From NCBI GenBank assembly GCA_032622095.1, contig CP136069.1, positions 8,760,036 to 8,824,035 of the forward strand: DNA of 64,000 bases. The letters are read 5' to 3'. The notes under the pieces were generated by a model. It saw nothing but the letters and a program-made list of their open reading frames with translations. It had not been told where the DNA came from and did not search any database. Positions 23,791 through 38,769 of this stretch are shown one piece after another. The translations under genes and the position numbers were made by a program. Source of the DNA: Siphonodentalium dalli. Its lineage: Eukaryota; Mollusca; Scaphopoda; Gadilida; Siphonodentaliidae. Position 1 is the first letter of the stretch. Every line of letters begins with the position of its first letter.

Positions 23791-24917
23791 AACATTCAAG
23801 AAAAGTGAGTGTCAATATGAAACATTCAAGAAAAGTCAATGTCAATATGAAACATTCAAGAAAAGTCAATGTCAATATGAAACATTCAAGAAAAGTCAAT
23901 GTCAATATGAAACATTCAAGAAAAGTCAGTGTCAATATGAAACATTCAAGAAAAGTGAGTGTCAATATGAAACATTCAAGAAAAGTGAGTGTCAATATGA
24001 AACATTCAAGAAAAGTCAGTGTCAATATGAAACATTCAAGAAAAGTGAGTGTCAATATGAAACATTCAAGAAAAGTGAGTGTCAATATGAAACATTCAAG
24101 AAAAGTGAGTGTCAATATGAAACATTCAAGAAAAGTCAGTGTCAATATGAAACATTCAAGAAAAGTCAGTGTCAATATGAAACATTCAAGAAAAGTGAGT
24201 GTCAATATGAAACATTCAAGAAAAGTGAGTGTCAATATGAAACATTCAAGAAAAGTCAATGTCAATATGAAGCATTCAAGAAAAGTGAGTGTCAATATGA
24301 AACATTCAAGAAAAGTCAGTGTCAATATGAAACATTCAAGAAAAGTGAGTGTCAATATGAAACATTCAAGAAAAGTGAGTGTCAATATGAAACATTCAAG
24401 AAAAGTCAGTGTCAATATGAAACATTCAAGAAAAGTGAGTGTCAATATGAAACATTCAAGAAAAGTCAGTGTCAATATGAAGCATTCAAGAAAAGTCAGT
24501 GTCAATATGAAACATTCAAGAAAAGTGAGTGTCAATATGAAACATTCAAGAAAAGTCAGTGTCAATATGAAACATTCAAGAAAAGTGAGTGTCAATATGA
24601 AACATTCAAGAAAAGTCAGTGTCAATATGAAACATTCAAGAAAAGTCAATGTCAATATGAAGCATTCAAGAAAAGTCAGTGTCAATATGAAACATTCAAG
24701 AAAAGTCAGTGTCAATATGAAGCATTCAAGAAAAGTCAGTGTCAATATGAAGCATTCAAGAAAAGTCAGTGTCAATATGAAACATTCAAGAAAAGTCAGT
24801 GTCAATATGAAGCATTCAAGAAAAGTCAGTGTCAATATGAAACATTCAAGAAAAGTGAGTGTCAATATGAAACATTCAAGAAAAGTCAGTTTCAATATGA
24901 AACATTCAAGAAAAGTC

Positions 24918-27900
24918 AGTGTCAATATGAAACATTCAAGAAAAGTCAGTGTCAATATGAAACATTCAAGAAAAGTCAATGTCAATATGAAACATTCAAG
25001 AACAGTCAGTGTCAATATGAAACATTCAAGAACAGTCAATGTCAATATGAAACATTCAAGAACAGTCAGTGTCAATATGAAACATTCAAGAAAAGTCAGT
25101 GTCAATATGAAACATTCAAGAAAAGTCAATGTCAATATGAAACATTCAAGAAAAGTCAATGTCAATATGAAACATTCAAGAAAAGTCAGTGTCAATATGA
25201 AACATTCAAGAAAAGTCAGTGTCAATATGAAACATTCAAGAACAGTCAGTGTCAATATGAAACATTCAAGAAAAGTCAATGTCAATATGAAACATTCAAG
25301 AAAAGTCAGTGTCAATATGAAACATTCAAGAAAAGTCAGTGTCAATATGAAACATTCAAGAACAGTCAGTGTCAATATGAAACATTCAAGAAAAGTCAAT
25401 GTCAATATGAAACATTCAAGAACAGTCAATGTCAATATGAAACATTCAAGAAAAGTCAGAGTCAATATGAAACATTCAAGAAAAGTCAATGTCAATATGA
25501 AACATTCAAGAAAAGTCAATGTCAATATGAAACATTCAAGAACAGTCAGTGTCAATATGAAACATTCAAGAACAGTCAATGTCAATATGAAACATTCCAG
25601 AAAAGTCAATGTCAATATGAAACATTCAAGAAAAGTCAGTGTCAATATGAAACATTCAAGAAAAGTCAATGTCAATATGAAACATTCAAGAAAAGTCAAT
25701 GTCAATATGAAACATTCAAGAAAAGTCAGTGTCAATATGAAACATTCAAGAAAAGTCAGTGTCAATATGAAACATTCAAGAACAGTCAGTGTCAATATGA
25801 AACATTCAAGAAAAGTCAATGTCAATATGAAACATTCAAGAACAGTCAGTGTCAATATGAAACATTCAAGAAAAGTCAGTGTCAATATGAAACATTCAAG
25901 AAAAGTCAGTGTCAATATGAAACATTCAAGAACAGTCAGTGTCAATATGAAACATTCAAGAAAAGTCAATGTCAATATGAAACATTCAAGAACAGTCAGT
26001 GTCAATATGAAACATTCAAGAAAAGTCAGTGTCAATATGAAACATTCAAGAAAAGTCAGTGTCAATATGAAACATTCAAGAAAAGTCAATGTCAATATGA
26101 AACATTCCAGAAAAGTCAGTGTCAATATGAAACATTCAAGAAAAGTCAATGTCAATATGAAACATTCAAGAAAAGTCAATGTCAATATGAAACATTCAAG
26201 AACAGTCAGTGTCAATATGAAACATTCAAGAACAGTCAATGTCAATATGAAACATTCAAGAACAGTCAATGTCAATATGAAACATTCAAGAACAGTCAAT
26301 GTCAATATGAAACATTCCAGAAAAGTCAGTGTCAATATGAAACATTCAAGAAAAGTCAATGTCAATATGAAACATTCAAGAACAGTCAATGTCAATATGA
26401 AACATTCCAGAAAAGTCAATGTCAATATGAAACATTCAAGAAAAGTCAGTGTCAATATGAAACATTCAAGAAAAGTCAATGTCAATATGAAACATTCAAG
26501 AAAAGTCAGTGTCAATATGAAACATTCAAGAAAAGTCAATGTCAATATGAAACATTCAAGAACAGTCAGTGTCAATATGAAACATTCAAGAAAAGTCAAT
26601 GTCAATATGAAACATTCAAGAAAATTCAGTGTCAATATGAAACATTCAAGAAAAGTCAATGTCAATATGAAACATTCAAGAAAAGTCAGTGTCAATATGA
26701 AACATTCAAGAACAGTCAGTGTCAATATGAAACATTCAAGAAAAGTCAATGTCAATATGAAACATTCAAGAAAAGTCAGTGTCAATATGAAACATTCAAG
26801 AAAAGTCAATGTCAATATGAAACATTCAAGAAAAGTCAGTGTCAATATGAAACATTCAAGAAAAGTCAGTGTCAATATGAAACATTCAAGAAAAGTCAGT
26901 GTCAATATGAAACATTCAAGAAAAGTCAGTGTCAATATGAAACATTCAAGAAAAGTCAATGTCAATATGAAACATTCAAGAACAGTCAGTGTCAATATGA
27001 AACATTCAAGAAAAGTCAGTGTCAATATGAAACATTCAAGAAAAGTCAGTGTCAATATGAAACATTCAAGAAAAGTCAATGTCAATATGAAACATTCAAG
27101 AAAAGTCAGTGTCAATATGAAACATTCAAGAAAAATCAGTGTCAATATGAAACATTCAAGAAAAGTCAATGTCAATATGAAACATTCAAGAACAGTCAAT
27201 GTCAATATGAAACATTCAAGAACAGTCAATGTCAATATGAAACATTCCAGAAAAGTCAATGTCAATATGAAACATTCAAGAAAAGTCAGTGTCAATATGA
27301 AACATTCAAGAAAAGTCAATGTCAATATGAAACATTCAAGAAAAGTCAGTGTCAATATGAAACATTCAAGAAAAGTCAGTGTCAATATGAAACATTCAAG
27401 AACAGTCAGTGTCAATATGAAACATTCAAGAAAAGTCAATGTCAATATGAAACATTCAAGAACAGTCAGTGTCAATATGAAACATTCAAGAAAAGTCAGT
27501 GTCAATATGAAACATTCAAGAAAAGTCAGTGTCAATATGAAACATTCAAGAAAAGTCAATGTCAATATGAAACATTCAAGAAAAGTCAATGTCAATATGA
27601 AACATTCAAGAAAAGTCAATGTCAATATGAAACATTCAAGAAAAGTCAGTGTCAATATGAAACATTCAAGAAAAGTCAATGTCAATATGAAACATTCAAG
27701 AAAAGTCAATGTCAATATGAAACATTCAAGAAAAGTCAGTGTCAATATGAAACATTCAAGAACAGTCAGTGTCAATATGAAACATTCAAGAAAAGTCAAT
27801 GTCAATATGAAACATTCAAGAAAAGTCAATGTCAATATGAAACATTCAAGAAAAGTCAATGTCAATATGAAACATTCAAGAACAGTCAGTGTCAATATGA

Positions 27901-30900
27901 AACATTCAAGAAAAGTCAATGTCAATATGAAACATTCAAGAAAAGTCAATGTCAATATGAAACATTCAAGAACAGTCAGTGTCAATATGAAACATTCAAG
28001 AAAAGTCAGTGTCAATATGAAACATTCAAGAAAAGTCAGTGTCAATATGAAACATTCAAGAACAGTCAGTGTCAATATGAAACATTCAAGAACAGTCAGT
28101 GTCAATATGAAACATTCAAGAACAGTCAGTGTCAATATGAAACATTCAAGAAAAGTCAATGTCAATATGAAACATTCAAGAACAGTCAGTGTCAATATGA
28201 AACATTCAAGAAAAGTCAGTGTCAATATGAAACATTCAAGAAAAGTCAATGTCAATATGAAACATTCAAGAACAGTCAGTGTCAATATGAAACATTCAAG
28301 AAAAGTCAATGTCAATATGAAACATTCAAGAACAGTCAGTGTCAATATGAAACATTCAAGAACAGTCAGTGTCAATATGAAACATTCAAGAAAAGTCAAT
28401 GTCAATATGAAACATTCAAGAACAGTCAGTGTCAATATGAAACATTCAAGAAAAGTCAATGTCAATATGAAACATTCAAGAAAAGTCAATGTCAATATGA
28501 AACATTCAAGAACAGTCAGTGTCAATATGAAACATTCAAGAACAGTCAATGTCAATATGAAACATTCAAGAACAGTCAATGTCAATATGAAACATTCAAG
28601 AAAAGTCAGTGTCAATATGAAACATTCAAGAACAGTCAATGTCAATATGAAACATTCAAGAACAGTCAATGTCAATATGAAACATTCAAGAAAAGTCAGT
28701 GTCAATATGAAACATTCAAGAACAGTCAATGTCAATATGAAACATTCAAGAAAAGTCAGTGTCAATATGAAACATTCAAGAAAAGTCAGTGTCAATATGA
28801 AACATTCAAGAAAAATCAATGTCAATATGAAACATTCAAGAAAAGTCAGTGTCAATATGAAACATTCAAGAAAAGTCAATGTCAATATGAAACATTCAAG
28901 AACAGTCAGTGTCAATATGAAACATTCAAGAAAAGTCAATGTCAATATGAAACATTCAAGAACAGTCAGTGTCAATATGAAACATTCAAGAAAAGTCAAT
29001 GTCAATATGAAACATTCAAGAAAAGTCAGTGTCAATATGAAACATTCAAGAAAAGTCAGTGTCAATATGAAACATTCAAGAAAAGTCAGTGTCAATATGA
29101 AACATTCAAGAAAAGTGAGTGTCAATATGAAACATTCAAGAAAAGTGAGTGTCAATATGAAACATTCAAGAAAAGTCAGTGTCAATATGAAACATTCAAG
29201 AAAAGTCAGTGTCAATATGAAACATTCAAGAAAAGTCAGTGTCAATATGAAACATTCAAGAAAAGTCAGTGTCAATATGAAACATTCAAGAAAAGTCAGT
29301 GTCAATATGAAACATTCAAGAAAAGTCAGTGTCAATATGAAACATTCAAGAAAAGTCAGTGTCAATATGAAACATTCAAGAAAAGTCAGTGTCAATATGA
29401 AACATTCAAGAAAAGTCAGTGTCAATATGAAACATTCAAGAAAAGTCAGTGTCAATATGAAACATTCAAGAAAAGTCAGTGTCAATATGAAACATTCAAG
29501 AAAAGTGAGTGTCAATATGAAACATTCAAGAAAAGTGAGTGTCAATATGAAACATTCAAGAAAAGTCAGTGTCAATATGAAACATTCAAGAAAAGTCAGT
29601 GTCAATATGAAACATTCAAGAAAAGTCAGTGTCAATATGAAGCATTCAAGAAAAGTCAGTGTCAATATGAAGCATTCAAGAAAAGTGAGTGTCAATATGA
29701 AACATTCAAGAAAAGTCAGTGTCAATATGAAACATTCAAGAAAAGTCAGTGTCAATATGAAACATTCAAGAAAAGTCAGTGTCAATATGAAACATTCAAG
29801 AAAAGTGAGTGTCAATATGAAACAATCAAGAAAAGTAGGTGTCAATATGAAACATTCAAGAAAAGTAGGTGTCAATATGAAACATTCAAGAAAAGTGAGT
29901 GTCAATATGAAACATTCAAGAAAAGTGAGTGTCAATATGAAACATTCAAGAAAAGTCAGTGTCAATATGAAACATTCAAGAAAAGTGAGTGTCAATATGA
30001 AACATTCAAGAAAAGTGAGTGTCAATATGAAACATTCAAGAAAAGTGAGTGTCAATATGAAACATTCAAGAAAAGTGAGTGTCAATATGAAACATTCAAG
30101 AAAAGTGAGTGTCAATATGAAACATTCAAGAAAAGTCAGTGTCAATATGAAACATTCAAGAAAAGTCAGTGTCAATATGAAACATTCAAGAAAAGTGAGT
30201 GTCAATATGAAACATTCAAGAAAAGTCAGTGTCAATATGAAACATTCAAGAACAGTCAATGTCAATATGAAACATTCAAGAAAAGTGAGTGTCAATATGA
30301 AACATTCAAGAAAAGTCAGTGTCAATATGAAACATTCAAGAAAAGTCAGTGTCAATATGAAACATTCAAGAAAAGTGAGTGTCAATATGAAACATTCAAG
30401 AAAAGTCAGTGTCAATATGAAGCATTCAAGAAAAGTGAGTGTCAATATGAAACATTCAAGAAAAGTGAGTGTCAATATGAAACATTCAAGAAAAGTGAGT
30501 GTCAATATGAAACATTCAAGAAAAGTGAGTGTCAATATGAAACATTCAAGAAAAGTGAGTGTCAATATGAAACATTCAAGAAAAGTGAGTGTCAATATGA
30601 AACATTCAAGAAAAGTGAGTGTCAATATGAAACATTCAAGAAAAGTCAGTGTCAATATGAAACATTCAAGAAAAGTCAGTGTCAATATGAAACATTCAAG
30701 AAAAGTGAGTGTCAATATGAAACATTCAAGAAAAATCAGTGTCAATATGAAACATTCAAGAAAAATCAGTGTCAATATGAAACATTCAAGAAAAGTGAGT
30801 GTCAATATGAAACATTCAAGAAAAGTGAGTGTCAATATGAAACATTCAAGAAAAGTCAGTGTCAATATGAAACATTCAAGAAAAGTGAGTGTCAATATGA

Positions 30901-33900
30901 AACATTCAAGAAAAGTGAGTGTCAATATGAAACATTCAAGAAAAGTCAGTGTCAATATGAAGCATTCAAGAAAAGTGAGTGTCAATATGAAACATTCAAG
31001 AAAAGTGAGTGTCAATATGAAACATTCAAGAAAAGTGAGTGTCAATATGAAACATTCAAGAAAAGTGAGTGTCAATATGAAACATTCAAGAAAAGTGAGT
31101 GTCAATATGAAACATTCAAGAAAAGTGAGTGTCAATATGAAACATTCAAGAAAAGTGAGTGTCAATATGAAACATTCAAGAAAAGTGAGTGTCAATATGA
31201 AACATTCAAGAAAAGTCAGTGTCAATATGAAACATTCAAGAAAAGTCAGTGTCAATATGAAACATTCAAGAAAAGTCAGTGTCAATATGAAACATTCAAG
31301 AAAAGTCAGTGTCAATATGAAACATTCAAGAAAAGTCAGTGTCAATATGAAACATTCAAGAAAAGTCAGTGTCAATATGAAACATTCAAGAAAAGTCAAT
31401 GTCAATATGAAACATTCAAGAAAAGTCAGTGTCAATATGAAACATTCAAGAAAAGTCAGTGTCAATATGAAACATTCAAGAAAAGTCAGTGTCAATATGA
31501 AACATTCAAGAAAAGTCAGTGTCAATATGAAACATTCAAGAAAAGTCAGTGTCAATATGAAACATTCAAGAAAAGTCAGTGTCAATATGAAACATTCAAG
31601 AAAAGTCAATGTCAATATGAAACATTCAAGAAAAGTCAGTGTCAATATGAAACATTCAAGAAAAGTCAATGTCAATATGAAACATTCAAGAAAAGTCAGT
31701 GTCAATATGAAACATTCAAGAAAAGTCAGTGTCAATATGAAACATTCAAGAAAAGTGAGTGTCAATATGAAACATTCAAGAAAAGTGAGTGTCAATATGA
31801 AACATTCAAGAAAAGTGAGTGTCAATATGAAACATTCAAGAAAAGTGAGTGTCAATATGAAACATTCAAGAAAAGTCAGTGTCAATATGAAACATTCAAG
31901 AAAAGTGAGTGTCAATATGAAACATTCAAGAAAAGTGAGTGTCAATATGAAACATTCAAGAAAAGTGAGTGTCAATATGAAACATTCAAGAAAAGTCAGT
32001 GTCAATATGAAACATTCAAGAAAAGTGAGTGTCAATATGAAACATTCAAGAAAAGTGAGTGTCAATATGAAACATTCAAGAAAAGTCAGTGTCAATATGA
32101 AACATTCAAGAAAAGTGAGTGTCAATATGAAACATTCAAGAAAAGTCAATGTCAATATGAAACATTCAAGAAAAGTCAGTGTCAATATGAAACATTCAAG
32201 AAAAGTGAGTGTCAATATGAAACATTCAAGAAAAGTCAGTGTCAATATGAAACATTCAAGAAAAGTGAGTGTCAATATGAAACATTCAAGAAAAGTCAAT
32301 GTCAATATGAAACATTCAAGAAAAGTCAGTGTCAATATGAAACATTCAAGAAAAGTCAGTGTCAATATGAAACATTCAAGAAAAGTGAGTGTCAATATGA
32401 AACATTCAAGAAAAGTCAATGTCAATATGAAACATTCAAGAAAAGTCAATGTCAATATGAAACATTCAAGAAAAGTGAGTGTCAATATGAAACATTCAAG
32501 AAAAGTGAGTGTCAATATGAAACATTCAAGAAAAGTCAGTGTCAATATGAAACATTCAAGAAAAGTCAGTGGCAATATGAAACATTCAAGAAAAGTGAGA
32601 GTCAATATGAAACATTCAAGAAAAGTCAATGTCAATATGAAACATTCAAGAAAAGTCAATGTCAATATGAAACATTCAAGAAAAATGAGTGTCAATATGA
32701 AACATTCAAGAAAAGTGAGTGTCAATATGAAACATTCAAGAAAAGTCAGTGTCAATATGAAACATTCAAGAAAAGTCAATGTCAATATGAAACATTCAAG
32801 AAAAGTCAATGTCAATATGAAACATTCAAGAAAATGAAACATTCAAGAAAAGTCAATGTCAATATGAAACATTCAAGAAAAGTCAGTGTCAATATGAAAC
32901 ATTCAAGAAAAGTGAGTGTCAATATGAAACATTCAAGAAAAGTGAGTGTCAATATGAAACATTCAAGAAAAGTGAGTGTCAATATGAAACATTCAAGAAA
33001 AGTGAGTGTCAATATGAAACATTCAAGAAAAGTCAATGTCTATATGAAACATTCAAGAAAAGTCAGTGTCAATATGAAACATTCAAGAAAAGTCAATGTC
33101 AATATGAAACATTCAAGAAAAGTCAATGTCAATATGAAACATTCAAGAAAAGTCAATGTCAATATGAAACATTCAAGAAAAGTCAGTGTCAATATGAAAC
33201 ATTCAAGAAAAGTCAATGTCAATATGAAACATTCAAGAAAAGTCAATGTCAATATGAAACATTCAAGAAAAGTCAATGTCAATATGAAACATTCAAGAAA
33301 AGTCAGTGTCAATATGAAACATTCAAGAAAAGTGAGTGTCAATATGAAACATTCAAGAAAAGTCAGTGTCAATATGAAACATTCAAGAAAAGTCAGTGTC
33401 AATATGAAACATTCAAGAAAAGTGAGTGTCAATATGAAACATTCAAGAAAAGTGAGTGTCAATATGAAACATTCAAGAAAAGTGAGTGTCAATATGAAAC
33501 ATTCAAGAAAAGTCAATGTCAATATGAAACATTCCAGAAAAGTCAGTGTCAATATGAAACATTCAAGAAAAGTGAGTGTCAATATGAAACATTCAAGAAA
33601 AGTGAGTGTCAATATGAAACATTCAAGAAAAGTCAATGTCTATATGAAACATTCAAGAAAAGTGAGTGTCAATATGAAACATTCAAGAAAAGTCAATGTC
33701 AATATGAAACATTCAAGAAAAGTCAATGTCAATATGAAACATTCAAGAAAAGTCAATGTCAATATGAAACATTCAAGAAAAGTCAGTGTCAATATGAAAC
33801 ATTCAAGAAAAGTGAGTGTCAATATGAAACATTCAAGAAAAGTGAGTGTCAATATGAAACATTCAAGAAAAGTCAGTGTCAATATGAAACATTCAAGAAA

Positions 33901-34774
33901 AGTGAGTGTCAATATGAAACATTCAAGAAAAGTGAGTGTCAATATGAAACATTCAAGAAAAGTGAGTGTCAATATGAAACATTCAAGAAAAGTCAGTGTC
34001 AATATGAAACATTCAAGAAAAGTCAGTGTCAATATGAAACATTCAAGAAAAGTGAGTGTCAATATGAAACATTCAAGAAAAGTGAGTGTCAATATGAAAC
34101 ATTCAAGAAAAGTCAATGTCAATATGAAGCATTCAAGAAAAGTGAGTGTCAATATGAAACATTCAAGAAAAGTCAGTGTCAATATGAAACATTCAAGAAA
34201 AGTGAGTGTCAATATGAAACATTCAAGAAAAGTGAGTGTCAATATGAAACATTCAAGAAAAGTCAGTGTCAATATGAAACATTCAAGAAAAGTGAGTGTC
34301 AATATGAAACATTCAAGAAAAGTCAGTGTCAATATGAAGCATTCAAGAAAAGTCAGTGTCAATATGAAACATTCAAGAAAAGTGAGTGTCAATATGAAAC
34401 ATTCAAGAAAAGTCAGTGTCAATATGAAACATTCAAGAAAAGTGAGTGTCAATATGAAACATTCAAGAAAAGTCAGTGTCAATATGAAACATTCAAGAAA
34501 AGTCAATGTCAATATGAAGCATTCAAGAAAAGTCAGTGTCAATATGAAACATTCAAGAAAAGTCAGTGTCAATATGAAGCATTCAAGAAAAGTCAGTGTC
34601 AATATGAAGCATTCAAGAAAAGTCAGTGTCAATATGAAACATTCAAGAAAAGTCAGTGTCAATATGAAGCATTCAAGAAAAGTCAGTGTCAATATGAAAC
34701 ATTCAAGAAAAGTGAGTGTCAATATGAAACATTCAAGAAAAGTCAGTTTCAATATGAAACATTCAAGAAAAGTC
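24918..34774 (+). repeat. Higher-order repeat A, copy 2 (9.86 kb)
   Basis: This is the tandem partner of 13321-24917, joined head to tail. Both copies end just after a monomer with AGTTTC (24888 and 34745), after which the patterns diverge. Copy 2 lacks the 1350-bp and 420-bp segments and carries one extra monomer with AAAAATGAGT near 32680. Confidence 0.9.
32828..32844 (+). repeat. 17-bp truncated monomer, second occurrence
   Basis: Identical to 22551-22567, at an offset of 10277 bp. It was evidently duplicated with HOR A and is not an independent deletion. Confidence 0.95.
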
Positions 34775-37700
34775 AGTGTCAATATGAAGCATTCAAGAAA
34801 AGTCAGTGTCAATATGAAACATTCAAGAAAAGTGAGTGTCAATATGAAACATTCAAGAAAAGTCAATGTCAATATGAAGCATTCAAGAAAAGTGAGTGTC
34901 AATATGAAACATTCAAGAAAAGTGAGTGTCAATATGAAACATTCAAGAAAAGTCAATGTCAATATGAAACATTCAAGAAAAGTCAGTGTCAATATGAAAC
35001 ATTCAAGAAAAGTGAGTGTCAATATGAAACATTCAAGAAAAGTGAGTGTCAATATGAAACATTCAAGAAAAGTCAATGTCAATATGAAACATTCAAGAAA
35101 AGTCAATGTCAATATGAAACATTCAAGAAAAGTCAGTGGCAATATGAAACATTCAAGAAAAGTCAGTGTCAATATGAAACATTCAAGAAAAGTCAATGTC
35201 AATATGAAACATTCAAGAAAAGTCAATGTCAATATGAAACATTCAAGAAAAGTGAGTGTCAATATGAAACATTCAAGAAAAGTGAGTGTCAATATGAAAC
35301 ATTCAAGAAAAGTCAATGTCAATATGAAACATTCAAGAAAAGTGAGTGTCAATATGAAACATTCAAGAAAAGTGAGTGTCAATATGAAACATTCAAGAAA
35401 AGTGAGTGTCAATATGAAACATTCAAGAAAAGTGAGTGTCAATATGAAACATTCAAGAAAAGTGAGTGTCAATATGAAACATTCAAGAAAAGTGAGTGTC
35501 AATATGAAACATTCAAGAAAAGTCAGTGTCAATATGAAACATTCAAGAAAAGTCAATGTCAATATGAAGCATTCAAGAAAAGTGAGTGTCAATATGAAAC
35601 ATTCAAGAAAAGTGAGTGTCAATATGAAACATTCAAGAAAAGTCAGTGTCAATATGAAACATTCAAGAAAAGTGAGTGTCAATATGAAACATTCAAGAAA
35701 AGTCAGTGTCAATATGAAACATTCAAGAAAAGTGAGTGTCAATATGAAACATTCAAGAAAAGTGAGTGTCAATATGAAACATTCAAGAAAAGTGAGTGTC
35801 AATATGAAACATTCAAGAAAAGTCAATGTCAATATGAAGCATTCAAGAAAAGTGAGTGTCAATATGAAACATTCAAGAAAAGTGAGTGTCAATATGAAAC
35901 ATTCAAGAAAAGTCAATGTCAATATGAAGCATTCAAGAAAAGTGAGTGTCAATATGAAACATTCAAGAAAAGTCAATGTCAATATGAAACATTCAAGAAA
36001 AGTGAGTGTCAATATGAAACATTCAAGAAAAGTCAGTGTCAATATGAAACATTCAAGAAAAGTCAGTGTCAATATGAAACATTCAAGAAAAGTGAGTGTC
36101 AATATGAAACATTCAAGAAAAGTCAGTGTCAATATGAAACATTCAAGAAAAGTGAGTGTCAATATGAAACATTCAAGAAAAGTCAATGTCAATATGAAAC
36201 ATTCAAGAAAAGTCAGTGTCAATATGAAACATTCAAGAAAAGTGAGTGTCAATATGAAACATTCAAGAAAAGTGAGTGTCAATATGAAACATTCAAGAAA
36301 AGTCAGTGTCAATATGAAACATTCAAGAAAAGTGAGTGTCAATATGAAACATTCAAGAAAAGTCAGTGTCAATATGAAACATTCAAGAAAAGTGAGTGTC
36401 AATATGAAACATTCAAGAAAAGTCAATGTCAATATGAAACATTCAAGAAAAGTGAGTGTCAATATGAAACATTCAAGAAAAGTCAGTGTCAATATGAAAC
36501 ATTCAAGAAAAGTGAGTGTCAATATGAAACATTCAAGAAAAGTCAGTGTCAATATGAAACATTCAAGAAAAGTGAGTGTCAATATGAAACATTCAAGAAA
36601 AGTGAGTGTCAATATGAAACATTCAAGAAAAGTGAGTGTCAATATGAAACATTCAAGAAAAGTGAGTGTCAATATGAAACATTCAAGAAAAGTGAGTGTC
36701 AATATGAAACATTCAAGAAAAGTCAGTGTCAATATGAAACATTCAAGAAAAGTGAGTGTCAATATGAAACATTCAAGAAAAGTCAATGTCAATATGAAAC
36801 ATTCAAGAAAAGTCAGTGTCAATATGAAACATTCAAGAAAAGTGAGTGTCAATATGAAACATTCAAGAAAAGTCAGTGTCAATATGAAACATTCAAGAAA
36901 AGTGAGTGTCAATATGAAACATTCAAGAAAAGTCAATGTCAATATGAAGCATTCAAGAAAAGTGAGTGTCAATATGAAACATTCAAGAAAAGTGAGTGTC
37001 AATATGAAACATTCAAGAAAAGTGAGTGTCAATATGAAACATTCAAGAAAAGTGAGTGTCAATATGAAACATTCAAGAAAAGTCAGTGTCAATATGAAAC
37101 ATTCAAGAAAAGTGAGTGTCAATATGAAACATTCAAGAAAAGTCAGTGTCAATATGAAACATTCAAGAAAAGTGAGTGTCAATATGAAACATTCAAGAAA
37201 AGTCAGTGTCAATATGAAACATTCAAGAAAAGTGAGTGTCAATATGAAACATTCAAGAAAAGTCAGTGTCAATATGAAACATTCAAGAAAAGTGAGTGTC
37301 AATATGAAACATTCAAGAAAAGTCAGTGTCAATATGAAACATTCAAGAAAAGTGAGTGTCAATATGAAACATTCAAGAAAAGTGAGTGTCAATATGAAAC
37401 ATTCAAGAAAAGTGAGTGTCAATATGAAACATTCAAGAAAAGTGAGTGTCAATATGAAACATTCAAGAAAAGTGAGTGTCAATATGAAACATTCAAGAAA
37501 AGTCAGTGTCAATATGAAACATTCAAGAAAAGTGAGTGTCAATATGAAACATTCAAGAAAAGTCAGTGTCAATATGAAACATTCAAGAAAAGTCAATGTC
37601 AATATGAAGCATTCAAGAAAAGTGAGTGTCAATATGAAACATTCAAGAAAAGTGAGTGTCAATATGAAACATTCAAGAAAAGTCAGTGTCAATATGAAAC

Positions 37701-38769
37701 ATTCAAGAAAAGTGAGTGTCAATATGAAACATTCAAGAAAAGTCAGTGTCAATATGAAACATTCAAGAAAAGTCAATGTCAATATGAAGCATTCAAGAAA
37801 AGTGAGTGTCAATATGAAACATTCAAGAAAAGTGAGTGTCAATATGAAACATTCAAGAAAAGTCAGTGTCAATATGAAACATTCAAGAAAAGTCAATGTC
37901 AATATGAAGCATTCAAGAAAAGTGAGTGTCAATATGAAACATTCAAGAAAAGTCAGTGTCAATATGAAACATTCAAGAAAAGTCAATGTCAATATGAAAC
38001 ATTCAAGAAAAGTCAATGTCAATATGAAACATTCAAGAAAAGTCAATGTCAATATGAAACATTCAAGAAAAGTCAATGTCAATATGAAACATTCAAGAAA
38101 AGTGAGTGTCAATATGAAACATTCAAGAAAAGTCAGTGTCAATATGAAACATTCAAGAAAAGTGAGTGTCAATATGAAACATTCAAGAAAAGTGAGTGTC
38201 AATATGAAACATTCAAGAAAAGTCAATGTCAATATGAAACATTCAAGAAAAGTCAATGTCAATATTAAACATTCAAGAAAAGTGAGTGTCAATATGAAAC
38301 ATTCAAGAAAAGTCAATGTCAATATGAAACATTCAAGAAAAGTCAATGTCAATATGAAACATTCAAGAAAAGTCAATGTCAATATGAAGCATTCAAGAAA
38401 AGTGAGTGTCAATATGAAACATTCAAGAAAAGTGAGTGTCAATATGAAACATTCAAGAAAAGTCAATGTCAATATGAAACATTCAAGAAAAGTCAATGTC
38501 AATATGAAACATTCAAGAAAAGTCAATGTCAATATGAAACATTCAAGAAAAGTCAATGTCAATATTAAACATTCAAGAAAAGTGAGTGTCAATATGAAAC
38601 ATTCAAGAAAAGTCAGTGTCAATATGAAACATTCAAGAAAAGTCAATGTCAATATGAAACATTCGAGAAAAGTGAGTGTCAATATGAAACATTCAAGAAA
38701 AGTCAATGTCAATATGAAACATCCAAGAAAAGTCAGTGTCAATATGAAACATTCAAGAAAAGTCAATGT
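34775..38769 (+). repeat. Satellite sub-block between HOR A and HOR B
   Basis: This part is rich in the position-30 G variant, with scattered GAAGC monomers (for example near 35566, 35836, 35926, 36946, 37606 and 37786). I see no position-26 C variant here. Two monomers with AATATTAAAC (38261 and 38561) put a stop in one plus-strand frame. I found no single long-range partner. Confidence 0.7.

Larger units (their letters stand above)
13321..24917 (+). repeat. Higher-order repeat A, copy 1 (11.6 kb)
   Basis: The variant pattern from 13321 matches 24918 onward at an offset of 11597. Shared rare monomers fix the register: AGAGTC at 13861 and 25458, AAACAATC at 19573 and 29820, AGTGGC at 22321 and 32568, and the 17-bp unit at 22551 and 32828. 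The offset falls to 10247 after the local duplication at 15181-17850, becomes 10277 just before the 17-bp unit, and is 9857 after about 23.2 kb. Every step is a multiple of 30. Confidence 0.9.

Noticed and set aside
11206-32837. Giant protein-coding genes on the plus strand (3,784 and 7,199 codons)
   Set aside because: The frames are explained by a stop-free 30-bp unit; variation is not synonymous-biased, two plus frames and one minus frame are open at once, and frame switches occur at length-variant monomers.
13321-34774. HOR A as a simple assembly duplication
   Set aside because: The two copies differ by 1350, 420 and 30 bp steps and private substitutions, which a copied contig would not show; raw-read support is still not available to me.
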